Source: Aphrophora alni (lineage: Eukaryota > Arthropoda > Insecta > Hemiptera > Aphrophoridae). From it: DNA of 64,000 nt. This document shows, one piece after another, positions 13,400 through 24,600 of this stretch. The DNA is taken from the NCBI GenBank assembly GCA_963513935.1, contig OY740774.1, positions 84,964,890 through 85,028,889 on the forward strand. The letters run 5' to 3'. Both the position numbers and the translations under genes were made by a program. Below the pieces are notes generated by a model. That model was given only the letters and a program-made list of their open reading frames with translations. It was not told the DNA's origin and did no database searches. Numbering within the stretch: position 1 is the first letter of the stretch; each line of letters begins with the position of its first letter.

Positions 13400-13900
13400 A
13401 TTATCTTTAAATTAAATAAATACGAATCACAAGGGAAATCCCTAGCAATCAAGGTTATAATGTTTGTAGTATCACTCACGCTTGAGTACAGTCTGTTATT
13501 TACTGCCGGGGCGTTCATAGAGCACAGAGCAAACTTAATCTATCCTGTGAACTGAAAACACATTTCTGCACAAAGCTATTGACTGCATTGTATAAATATT
13601 CTACATCCAGACATTGGTCTGGATGTAGAATATTTATACAATGCAGTTAAACATGATTTATTACTTTAATTTCTTACTTGTTAGTTTGATGTTTACTGCA
13701 GTTTAATCAGTACAATTGTGAAAGAGTTTCTTTATCCCGGTATTTTGGGGTTATTATCTTCATTGGTACATCAAAACATAAATTAACACCATAAGTTTAA
13801 CTTAACAGTTTTTAATTCTCTTTAAAACTTCGACCTTTTTGATACGAGCTTTGTGTTCGAATCCTATACAGTATTCAATGTTACCTTGTTTTGGTTTGTA
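13400..13900 (+). repeat. Dispersed repeat block A, copy 2
   Basis: It matches 2617-3010 through words such as tgccggggcg, agagcacagagcaaa and gtttaatca...gtgaaagagtttctttat. It is interrupted by the perfect hairpin at 13582-13647, which is absent from copy 1 and was therefore probably inserted or generated after the two copies separated. Confidence 0.6.
13582..13647. repeat. Perfect 31-bp inverted repeat with 4-nt loop
   Basis: The arms are 13582-13612 and 13617-13647, exact reverse complements of each other, with the loop attg. No mismatch was found on reading both arms. It could be a tiny foldback insertion or a templated inverted duplication. Cruciform extrusion in DNA or a very stable RNA stem is expected if it is transcribed. 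Confidence 0.9.
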
Positions 13901-15963
13901 ATAGTGGAGCGTGTTTTTATCCATGTACTATCCGCTGTGGAATATTTTTATTTTTATTGTCTTCTATCAAGATACAATATACAATGCGTGTATATGTTAA
14001 CACTCTAAAGATCGTATTTTCCCTGATTAATATTTAATACACAGGCTGAGAATATTTAAGCAGTTATGACAAACTCGAATCAGTTTAAAGTCTCAATATT
14101 TAATTTGTATTTTGTAGGAATGAATTATAAAACAATTAAATAAGTAAATAATAATCAGTTTTAACTCGACATTTAATCCTTGCAAACATTGTAATTTTTG
14201 ACTCTGTTCATTGTTAATATGGAATTAAAATACAGATGCTAATTTTAGTATAGATTGGTGATTTGAAATAGTTTAAAATATGCGTATTAACACATTACAG
14301 GTCTACAGAATATTAAATATATGTTTTCCACACAATTACCTTCAATTTATCCTAATACATGCCTACATTTTATTCACTATAAAATATAACCCCTCAATTC
14401 ATACTTTCTGAGATATTTATAGCGTCCTATATTATTGTATTTATTTTAAAAAGTTAGCCAATCTCTTTACCAATTTCAAATAACTCTAAACTTTCTTTAA
14501 AACTTATTTCGTGTTTCAAAAAGAAGTTTACAACCCTTAATTTGTATGCGCTGTTATTAAGGTTATTAAATATAATTCAATTATTTTAAATTTCTTTCCA
14601 AATTAAGTTTTCTTAATTCACTCTTAATTTTGGGCAAATTTTAATCTTTTATTTTCTAATTAGTAAAATATTTAAACGACTGTTTCACTCAAACAAGGTA
14701 ACAAAGAAATACTGAAGTGTAAAGAGGATTTGATAATTCTAACGATATAATCTTGTTTAGTTTTTTTGTGAAATCAAGACGAAAAAACTCTGCAGTGTAA
14801 CAAAATCTAGAATTTATCAAAAATATAGAGGTAAAGGAGTAATGGATGAGCCATTTTATTTGTGAAATAATGATATCAATCAATATCTCAAAATAAATAT
14901 AAAGATATAAGAATTAACAAGTTCATATTCGCCATTACCCAATCCACACATTATACAATGTAATGCAACCAGAAGAGCTTATTGTAGATAGAGCCTAAAT
15001 TGTGGTGTCTTTGGCCTTGTTGGGAACATTATATTGTATTTTAGATGAAAGGTGTATGTGTAGAGTAAGTTTGTTTAAATCAGGTTTTCTGAATCTTGAT
15101 ATTGTATCTCATTACTTCATTAACAAAGACCGTAACTGGCCTCGTAGATGTGTATAATATATGTTAATCAGTTTCCTCTCGCTTTACTCGTATCAGTGTA
15201 CATATGTAGACTTAACCTGGAACATAAACATATAAAGAGAAGCTTCTGCTTGCTACGCTCGTGTCGGGGAATCGCCCCTGACGATGTTCGTACTTATTAA
15301 AATATCCCTTTTTATTAAAATTTTAGGGTTTAATTTGTATATATTTAACAATAACATAGGCATTTATCATCGTAGATAGGTACAGTTGGTGAGATTCCAT
15401 TTTATTTTGCATAATTTATTGTCATGTAATTTTAAAAACGAAACAGACGAACTTTTTCGGTCTCCGGAAGCCATTAAAATAAAAAGCCCTCCGTGAAAAT
15501 TAGTCAAAAGCGAAGGTTCAATTTATTTTTTTATCTACCATATACTATATATAAGTAAACCTGTACGGCCATGCCCGATTATGCAATACAAAAATAATTG
15601 ACAATACAATTATTACAATTTTAAAATATAACAATAAATATGTATCGAAAGAAATCATTTATGATCTAGGCAATATAATTCTTAATTTGTTTGGAAAGAA
15701 AACATTGTAATCTGATTTTTCTCATCAACAATAATTGACTTTGTTATTATTTATTTGGTTTTTCAGTATCAGATAGGATACACCTCATGCTGCCTCTCTA
15801 GGCTTGGGCTTGATTCTTTCATGGAATCAAGTAAATCATAATTGAGGCCAAACCTTTGTTTCAAATACTTCCATATTATTCTTATTAGTCCAGGCTGAAC
15901 CTAACCAGAATTTTTTTTGAATGAGCTGTTTATGTGTAATATTTTTCGCTAAATCTTTCTTAC

Positions 15964-16014
<51 letters not shown>

Positions 16015-18533
16015 TAGGACAATCTAGCAATAGCCTAAAATTATCAGAATTATTTAATTATTAATGCTGATTAACCCATTAAACTGTTATACATCTGTTA
16101 TATTATTCAAATGTTTGCTATGATAATAGATATAATATAAGAAAGACTACAAATCGAAATATATAAATCCTAGATAATTATGTTTGATGATATTATTTAA
16201 TTATGTTGGAATATCTAGACGGTGCGCACAGACAGGCATTTTTATATAACTAGGTTTCCAATATTCTAGTACGTTTTTTAACCACTTCCGGAAAATGTTT
16301 CTAGATTTTATTCGAATACTACCTTATCCAATTTATCGTGTTATAAGTTGAATACGTGAGATATGAACATAAAAAACTGTTATAATGGCCGACATTATGA
16401 CATTGTAAAACATATTTTTTAAAATTTCAGTAGGATAATATATGAGCAAACTCTAGTCCTCTACAACAATTTTCATGTTCCTATATTATTTTTTACGTTA
16501 ATATCCATCCCAGGTACTGTCTTGCAAATACGATGGACTAACGCCATGTACAATACACATTTTCCAGTTTCCTGGATACAAAAAACTAATTTAAAAAGAA
16601 ATTTTAAAAAAAGAGGTTGAATTTGTTCACGGCTAACAAACTTACCTTATACCTAGTATAGGTTAGCGATACGAAATAGTCGTACTATTTTGAAAAATAA
16701 ATTAAATTTTAACAATATATATTTGTAAACTGTTTATTCAGACAATTACCACAGTTTGTTTATATAAAATCAAACAAGACGACTGGAATGAATCATTTGC
16801 GTTTAAAGTGATAACCTAGAAAAAGAAAGAAATTTTATTTTCACTTGCCAACAATGCAAACAGTGAAATTATGAGACGACGGCGCTGATTATACAATACA
16901 CATACATCTCTGTTTAGCGGGTTTAGTCATCACGCCGTGTACATTGTTTACCAAATTATTACACAATGAATTTTTATTTTCTTAATATCCAACACTATGA
17001 CAGTGTTTATACCACGTGTATTTAATATGTAACACGCACAAACATTAAATACTGAATTTTAACACCTATACAGTGTATTTTATAAACTTTGTGTCTCCTT
17101 CCATAACAATAATTGTAATATTTGTACCACTTTTTTTTTCAATTAGTAGGGAAAAACTATGAAATATATTTTGCATCTCGACTTATAGTTCACTTTTGGA
17201 GGTAAAAATAGGCATAATTCAAACCAAAGTTTTCTTCCAGGTAATCTTCAATGTTGTAGAAGATTTACCAAGATTTAATGTTTTCAGTTTTTGTCGACAA
17301 CTCAGTTATCCATTGAGTCACAGGAAGAATACAAAAATTATCTTTATCTTTAAACATTTTTGTATATTGTAAATATTTTTTGAATTTGTGTGTTTTCAGA
17401 TATTTGAGTTTAAAAAGTTTAATAAGCCATTATTTTAAAATGAGTCAAGAAAATCGGTTTAGAATTTTTTTAAATTGAGTTGAGATCAACACTTAATAAT
17501 GTCCAAAATTTCATCAAAATATGATTTACCGTTAAATATGTTTTTATAGTCTGAAAACACAAAATGGCAACTATATATAAAACTAAGGATTTTATGAAAT
17601 ATATTTATATATGAATCTTTTTTACATGAAGAACATTATCTATCCTCACCTGCGAGACCCGTTGTATACTGCCCAACGATAAGAAAGTCGTAATATAACA
17701 ATAACCAAGCTTATAAAAACTGTTTAATAACAGTTCTAAGCAAACTTACCCTATAGAGTAAGACTTTATGATCTACGAAACCATTTAACATTACCTTAAA
17801 GGCCCTAGATATATTCTATTGGAATTTAATTTTTAAAACGTTTCTGTTACATTGTATGATGGGGCTGGGTAGCCTATATACCAGTATGCACCACTTATCT
17901 TGTTTATATGTTTTGTATTCTAATATATTTTGTTATTGTTTTATGTTTAGGCCTTCTATCGCCTAAGACTTGATACCCGGAACTTCTGTTTGAGCATGTA
18001 AACATCGTCAAAGGTAGTTTACCAAAACAATTACTTGTTTGTCAAACACAGTGAAAGTCGTTCAGTTAGAAACTGTCACAGCAATGTATTTAGTATAATA
18101 ATTACACATATTTAATCAAGTTATAACTTTACCAAACAGATGTCGACACAGTCAAGTCTACTAACACAATAAAGTTGTAATTATCTTTCAAATTACTTCC
18201 AGGTCAATGTCTCAGTAAAGTTTTAGTTGTGATCCAAGGGGAAGACTGTTTATACAGGACACAACACACACAGCTAGGTAATGAGCTGGTAGGGTAACTT
18301 TCAAAACTAGAAACTTGGGAAACATTTCAAATTATAATGACCTCCTTTACTTGGTACTGAGAGTTGTTAAAACCGTCGTGAAATACACCTGTCTGTATAG
18401 TGAACTAATAAGGCGATTTTCTTAAAGTTTGTCTCGATATATAGGAACTTGTGTTTTATCTAAAAAACAATACACCGCAGGGTGGCCTTCTTCTATCCTC
18501 AGGGCCTCATCTCGGGATTTCAAAACCAGTAAT
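13901..18533. other. AT-rich non-coding stretch
   Basis: No gene or RNA is recognised. It contains the (AT)n tract at 15968-16008. A small GC-richer patch near 15240-15300 (gtgtcggggaatcgcccctg) stands out from its neighbours but has no clear identity. Confidence 0.45.
15968..16008. repeat. (AT)n microsatellite
   Basis: About 41 bp of uninterrupted AT dinucleotides. Confidence 0.95.
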
Positions 18534-19172
18534 CACTGAAGCAGTGGCGGATCTAGAATTTTATTGGGGGGGGGGCTGAACGGGGGAAAATTTTGTGAAA
18601 GGACTTTCATATAATGAAGCGACCAAAACAGTAGTTTAACGTTGTTTTATGGAGTAAAAACGTGTGTTTCATATTAAAGGTTTTCAGACTTGTCGATGGA
18701 CCAGCGCCGGCGCCATCTTGCATTTGAACGTCTTCACTTTTATTCTTCTTTGGGTTCTTGAAGAAGCACGAAATATTTGTCTGTTTACGTTTAGACATTT
18801 CCACAACACAAACAATAACATGTTTAGTTTAACCGCTGAGTCACTGTATGCGCGTCCACGATAGTGCACGTATCGTTTCAATGAAACTAGATAAACGGAG
18901 CGGGCACAAAAATCAAAATATTTTATGTTGATTGATTGCAGGCAATGTAAATGTAACTAAGACATTATACAAAGTATTAAAACGTTAACGGATATCATAC
19001 AATTGAAGACGTAGTAGTGGAATTAGGTCATTCTTGCTAATGAATATATTTTACGAGCTTCAAACTAATTATATTGGTATACAATTTACATTCTTTCAAA
19101 AACATTTTTAGAGGTTTTGGGGGGGCTTCAGCCCGAAAGCCCCCCCCCCCCGTAGATCCGCCACTTCAGTGT
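18534..19172 (-). mobile_element. hAT-like element, internally deleted
   Basis: Imperfect terminal inverted repeats bound the element: cactgaagcagtggcggatc on the left, and on the right the reverse complement of cactgaagtggcggatctac. Inside is a minus-strand fragment resembling the N-terminus of a hAT (ZMYM1-like) transposase, so the coding direction runs from right to left. At about 640 bp it lacks the rest of the transposase and is non-autonomous. Runs of G/C next to both ends (10-12 nt) are notable. I could not identify an 8-bp target duplication, so the exact ends may be off by a few bases. Confidence 0.7.
18607..18798 (-). pseudogene. hAT transposase N-terminal fragment
   Basis: The ATG at 18798-18796 opens a 63-codon frame beginning MSKRKQ.NISCFF after one leading M-E-less context (an upstream GTG-GAA also lies in frame). 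This start, a basic MSKRKQ followed by a hydrophobic-Phe-Phe patch and a Lys/Ser/Asp-rich linker ending in GAGAGPST, resembles the N-terminal leader of ZMYM1-like hAT transposases. After about residue 43 the frame runs into unrelated sequence and stops. The BED zinc finger, RNase H-like catalytic core and dimerisation region are all missing, so the piece cannot transpose. The assignment rests on family resemblance recalled by eye and on the flanking inverted repeats. Confidence 0.6.
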
Positions 19173-20000
19173 GAGCGAAGAAATTTGAATATCATTTAAA
19201 CGCAAACACACATGGTTATAGTTCAAACATAACCTGTATTCGGGGGAAAAATAGGGTTGAAAACAAAATAATGTTTAAATTACACATTATAAACCCCGGG
19301 GGTAAAACTAGAGCTGTGAAGTACCTTGTGTGCAATTTTCATAATATTTTTACGTTAAAAAATATGTAATTGTTAAAATAAAGCAAAAGCTTAAAGTTTC
19401 AAATATTTGAATTTTAGTAAATAAGTTAAAGTAAATATTTGAAACTTTAAGCTTTTGCTTTATTTTATCCTTGAATATGGAGTTTCAACAAGAAATATCT
19501 GCTATTACATTAAAGTTATATATAATTGTGTTTTATTTAAACATATTAAATTGAGTTATACGCATGTTACCAGCAAATCATCCAACTATTTATAGCCCAA
19601 GTTGATTGTTGGTGTCAAAATCCTTATCCAGTACCATCAAATGATGTAATACAAGCACTTTTCATAACGTTATCCACAAAAGTTGGTCTCTTAGTCATAT
19701 AGGAAATGATCAATTGTATTGGTAAACCAATAGGTCTTATACAGCTGGGGAAGTTAGTTAAAAACAGTTTTACACAGGTTTTCCGATCCACGTAATTGTG
19801 CTTTATTACTTTAAAAATTAACATTAAATCACTCAAAACACTGAAGTCAAAGTTTTTGATCGATTTTTAAAATTATCTCTTACTTCGTATATTGGTTAAT
19901 TATGAAATGTTTGGAAATACCTGAAATTATGAGAGAAGAAAGTGTTGCGGAGAATTTATGGAATCGTTAATGACAATATTTAATGACTGAAAAGGAAATA
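19173..20000. other. Non-coding stretch with a hairpin
   Basis: Apart from the 34-bp hairpin at 19375-19466, only a 70-codon open frame on the minus strand (19624-19836) is visible, and it has no recognisable domain. Confidence 0.4.
19375..19466. repeat. Perfect 34-bp inverted repeat, 24-nt spacer
   Basis: The arms 19375-19408 and 19433-19466 are exact reverse complements (centre word ttaaagtttc / gaaactttaa). The spacer is AT-rich. Like the hairpin at 13.6 kb, it shows no decay between the arms, so it is young or maintained by copying between arms. Confidence 0.9.
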
Positions 20001-20286
20001 ACATATGGAGGTGCAGGACACATTTGGGGAAAAAGCATGTTAGTATAGAAGTAAGGGGACGATTCAATGGGAAGAGGGAGAAATAGATAGTATAAAGACA
20101 TCTAGAGTTACCAATGTATTTTATCGACAACCAGGAGGAAAGAAAAGAATGAGACGTTAAAGAATGTGGTAGGTGGATGAAGTGGAGAACGATATAACCA
20201 GAAACGGTGTCGGGAGATGGAAAGAAAACCTAGAGAAGGAAGAATGGGGACAAAGAGCAGTACCGCCACAGGGAAAGATAATTTGA
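20001..20286 (+). pseudogene. LINE (non-LTR retrotransposon) C-terminal fragment
   Basis: The frame starting at 20173 reads VDEVENDI....GVGRWKENLEKEEW and ends in a stop at 20284-20286. This fits the tail of many LINE pol proteins, where a W-x-D-x-V patch is followed by G-V-x-x-W and a final E-W. About 160 bp upstream, in a different frame broken by stops, a YGGAGHIWG-like patch near 20001-20045 matches the R-x-x-G/A-GH-V/I motif that precedes this tail in those proteins. No reverse transcriptase or endonuclease remains. The piece is 5'-truncated and frameshifted, as is usual for old LINE copies. The clade is not determined. Confidence 0.6.
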
Positions 20287-20441
20287 TTTCATAACATTCA
20301 TGGATATACTAATATGTATGAGTCCCCCCCCCAATTAGTGTTTATGCCTGATATTGAAGGTTTATTATTTACAAATCAAACTAATATTTAGTAAAATAAA
20401 AATGCATACAAAACAAGAAGTTTGCATTAATAGGTTATAAG

Positions 20442-20480
20442 ATGTTTCGAGAGTGTGAATCAACCTCCTTTATCAAGTAA
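20442..20480 (-). repeat. Penelope-type GAAAC motif, copy 1
   Basis: On the minus strand it reads acttgataaa, a short spacer with gttgattcacac, then tctcgaaacatc. It matches three other sites in the window (21248, 40804, 62871). The layout T-GAT-A, short stem, CGAAAC is like the hammerhead-derived motif found in Penelope-like elements. The invariant CTGATGA core is not intact here, so it is probably not a working ribozyme. Confidence 0.55.
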
Positions 20481-21247
20481 GAAACTTAGAAATATTGATT
20501 GTTTTTTTGTTTACATACCCAGTGATGAAGTTTGGTAAATACAAAAAAAAAGACCTCAGTTTTCTAACTAATCTACGTTTATTGCCTCAGGAAACAGAAA
20601 TTGATTTTCGACATATCGTCCGTCCGTCGTTGTTCTAGGTGAACATAAACGCAACAGCAACATAATACTACTTATTGAGGACTATATAATATGCTCACAC
20701 AGAATCCAATCGAAAATCAAAAAACACGATTTGAAAATATTTAGTGGCGGCCATTTTAACGGTTTTTCATTATATATCGTGTATTGTAATATTAAAACAC
20801 TGAATAAGATCAAAATATGCCAGTTTCTATTCATGTACGTAATGGCACCAACCCCACCTCTGTACGATGACAGGGAAGTTATTGCAAAATGAAATTTCAA
20901 ACCTTACCTCCAAAAAAAGGGATATTATATTAGTTACGAGATCTAGCAGAGCGTAATGAATGGAGTCTTTTAATATATACACCTACGAGGCTGTAGGTAA
21001 AAATAATTATACGTCACGAAAATATTGTTTTATCAATTGCAAAGATCAGAAAACCAGCTGCGTAATAACGGTTTTAAACTAATTTACACTACTGGATAAA
21101 GACACCATGGTATACCAATTCAATTTAAACAATCCTATAAGGTAAAGCTATTTTGAAAATAACATTTAGAGAAACTTGTATGATGGAGTGGGTGACTACC
21201 ATGATGACGTCCTTTAACTTTTCACTTTTTTCATTTCAAGACTTATT
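20481..21247. other. Non-coding stretch, no feature recognised
   Basis: A 72-codon minus-strand frame at 20682-20900 has no recognisable domain. Nothing else stands out. Confidence 0.4.
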
Positions 21248-21286
21248 ACTTGATGAAGAGAATTGATTTATACTCCCGAAACGTCG
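21248..21286 (+). repeat. Penelope-type GAAAC motif, copy 2
   Basis: It reads acttgatgaagag, then attgatttatac, then tcccgaaacgtcg. This is the best of the four copies: TTGATGA is one base from the hammerhead core CTGATGA, a GAG/CTC pair could close stem II, and CGAAACGTC follows. It ends about 25 bp before the LTR retrotransposon insertion. Confidence 0.6.
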
Positions 21287-21306
21287 AATATTTTTAAATT
21301 ATGACA

Positions 21307-21311
21307 ATGTC
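21307..21311. repeat. Target site duplication, left copy
   Basis: The bases atgtc directly precede the LTR at 21312 and recur at 26092-26096 directly after the other LTR. A 5-bp duplication is typical of Gypsy/Ty3 integrases. Confidence 0.9.
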
Positions 21312-21480
21312 TGTTATATTTGTGGTTATTGTTAATAAAATTATACTTTGTAATTGTTACAATATCTTTATTACATGTACTATCAGACGAGGCTGTTGCC
21401 TACGACCTGCTTACACCCGTCTTGCCTCCAGACTGCTGCAGTGTCGTCAACCTAATCTTATCTCAAATACCATCATAACA
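21312..21480 (-). repeat. 3' LTR of the Gypsy element
   Basis: 169 bp with TG...CA ends inside the 6-bp inverted pair TGTTAT/ATAACA. On the minus strand it carries an AATAAA poly(A) signal in the context tgtaataaagatattg (complement at about 21361-21376). Its sequence equals that of 25923-26091 on reading. Confidence 0.95.
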
Positions 21481-21488
21481 TCTCTCTT
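21481..21488 (-). promoter_or_regulatory. Polypurine tract
   Basis: On the minus strand the bases aagagaga abut the TG of the 3' LTR. This is the expected position of the plus-strand DNA primer of an LTR retrotransposon. Confidence 0.8.
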
Positions 21489-21654
21489 ATTATTATTAAA
21501 AATTAAATTAACTACACTTTTAAACTTCTTTGTCTTTACATTACAAAACAATTTAATTACTTAAATAAAATTAATTCCTTGTATATCTAACTTAATCAAT
21601 AACAAAATATTCATAACTTAATCTTTTTTCATTTATTACTTATTATCTAACTTT

Positions 21655-24600
21655 TTATTCCTGAGGATATCTTTTAGTAGTATTAACCACTCTGCCATAT
21701 TTAGTTGTATATTTGTGTGGGTCTGTTACAGAAGTGTCTTCTGTACTAGTTGACGGTATGGGCAATTGTTTACTTAGACTATTTTGATTATTTAATTCAT
21801 TGTAATTATCAGAATGATTATTAATGCCATGTTCTGTATTTATTGTATTGTCTGGTGAAATATGAATAGTATTACGTCTGTATGAATTTCCATTTTGATC
21901 TTGGATCGTAAAGGATCTGGTTTGTTCACATTTATTTACAATTCTACCTGGACACCACAATGATTTGGGATTTCTTTTAAACCATACATTATTGCCACTA
22001 GAAAAGTTTTCCTTCATATCCTTAGCTCTAACATCATGATGTTGTTTCATAATACTTTTGTTTTTTATCATTTTTTGTCTATCTTTCTTAAAGTTAATTT
22101 TAGGTTTCAGATGGTTTATGTGTCTAGGTATAGTGGTTCTTAAAGACCTTGACATTAATAATTGAGCAGGCGAACTTAAATTTTGTCTTGGAGTATTTCT
22201 AAATTCTAAAAGCGCAAGATAGGGGTCCTGCTTAGAATCTAAACATTTTCTAAAAATATTTTTGATGACTTTAACAGCCGACTCCGCCATTCCATTAGAC
22301 TTTGGATGGTGGGGGCTAGAAGTTATATGATTAAAATTCCATTCTTTCATAAATTTTTTAAATTCATCGGACATATAATAAGTTGCATTATCCGAATAGA
22401 AATTTAATGGTATGCCATGACGTGAAAAGAATGATTTAAGTTTATCAATTATTGTTGTACTAGTACAATTAGATATGTGGGAAACTTCTATAAAGTATGA
22501 AAAGTAATCTACTACCACTATGAAATATTTTTTGTTTAGCTCAAAAATATCACAACCTACATTTTGCCATGGTATTTCAGGTACTTTATGACATATTAAT
22601 GGTTCATTTGATTTGTTTCTTTTGTATCTAGCACATGTTTGACAACATTTTACAAAATTTTCAATATCATTTGACATGTTGGGCCAAAATAGAATATTTC
22701 TTATTCTAGACTTACATCTTGAAATGCCACTGTGTCCTAAATGTATTTTGTTTAACATTGATAATCTTAATGTTTTAGGAACAACAATTGCGTTATTTTT
22801 AAATATGATTTTATCTATTATACATAATTGGGATTGCATTTCAAAATAAGGTTGAATCTCAATCTCTACGTCTTTTTTATATTTAGGCCAACCATTTTGA
22901 ATATATTTTTTTAATTTACACATTACTGCATCTTTCATGGTTTCTTGTTTAATATTTAGTTTGTTGGTCTCAGTAATAGGCATATTGCTAATTAAAAGAT
23001 TTACCTGAACTTCAATTTCCTCATCAAAAGGATCTATTTCTTTAGAAGCTATATTACATGTTCTGGATAGAGTATCCGCCAAAAATAGGTATTTACCGGG
23101 TATATATGTAACTTTTAAATTATAAGGTTGTAATCTTAGTAACATTCTTTGCAGCCTTATTGGAACATCAAATAAAGGTTTTTTAAAAATTGGTATCAAT
23201 GGTTTGTGATCTGTTTCTACTAGTACATTAATACTACCATATACATATTGTTTAAAACGTTCACAACCAAATACAATACTTAACAACTCTTTTTCTATTT
23301 GAGAATATCTCGTTTGTACGCTTGTTAGTGCTTTTGAAGCATAAGCCACTACTTTTCCATTTTGTAATAATACTGCACCTAAACCAAATTGAGATGCATC
23401 GACTGATAACGTACTCTGTTTATTGGGATCAAAATATGTTAGTACAGGCGCTTCTGTAATATATTTCTTGAGTTTCACATATAAATTCTCCAAAGTTTTA
23501 TTCCAGACAAAAACATTATCTTTTTTTAATAAATCTCTAAACGGTTTAGTTAATTCTGAATAATTGGGTATGAATTTCGATACGTAATTTACCATACCTA
23601 AAATACGTTCAAGAGCCCTTGCATCTCTTGGTGAAGGCATATCAACAATCGCTTTTATCTTATTTTGATCTATTTCGATACCTTTAGCACTAAATTTATG
23701 ACCTAAAAATGTTACTTCTTTAGCATTAAAAATACATTTGTCTTTGTTAAATTTAATTCCAGAGTCTTTAGCTCTATCTAACACTAGCTTCACTCTATTA
23801 TTTAATTCTTCTATAGTATCAGCATGTATTAAAATATCGTCTATATATAAAATTACACCTGGTATTTCATCAAAGGTTTGTAACATAATTTTATAAAAAA
23901 TTTCACTTGAGCAATTTAGACCAAAAGGCAATCGTTTAAAAATATATCTTCCAAAAGGAGTTTGAAATGCACATAATTTAGCACTTTCTTTTTCTAAAGG
24001 TAACATCCAAAAACCTGCACTTGCATCTAACTTAGTAAAATACTTAGCATTTGTAAGCTTTGAAGAGAGTTCTTCAAAAGTTGGAAATTGTATATGAGAC
24101 CTTTTGATTGCATTGTTCAAATGAAATGGATCTAAGCAAATTCTTAAATCTCCATTTTTCTTTTCTACAATAACAATTTGATTAAGCCATTCTGTTGGTT
24201 CATTAATCTCTTTTATAATGTCTAATTTAACTAATCTTTTTAGTTCTGCTTTTAATTTATCATATAATAAAACTGGCATTTTACGAGATGGACTTACAAC
24301 TGGTATTGTGTTGTCTTTTAATTGTAATTTTACTTCAATTGGTATTTTACCGATTCCTTCGTCAAATAATTGCTTATATTTCTCACACTTAAAAATCTCT
24401 ACAGTTTCAATTTTTTTTATGAGATCTAATTCAATACAAGATTTTAAACCAAGTATATTAGAACAATTAATATTTGCAACATAAAATATTAATTTATGCA
24501 CTTCTGTTTTACCCTTTACTTGACAATTAACACTACATGTGCCTAATATAGGAACACAATTTTTTGTAAAAGACGTTACTGATGTGTTTGTCTTTTTTAT

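Noticed and set aside
13850..13870. tRNA/SINE B-box-like word gtgttcgaatcc
   Set aside because: There is no A-box, no cloverleaf and no poly(A) or repeat end at a suitable distance; the related site in block A copy 1 lacks the word.
21248..21286. Functional hammerhead ribozyme
   Set aside because: The core is TTGATGA rather than CTGATGA and a convincing stem I/III could not be drawn; it is kept only as a motif of probable Penelope origin.
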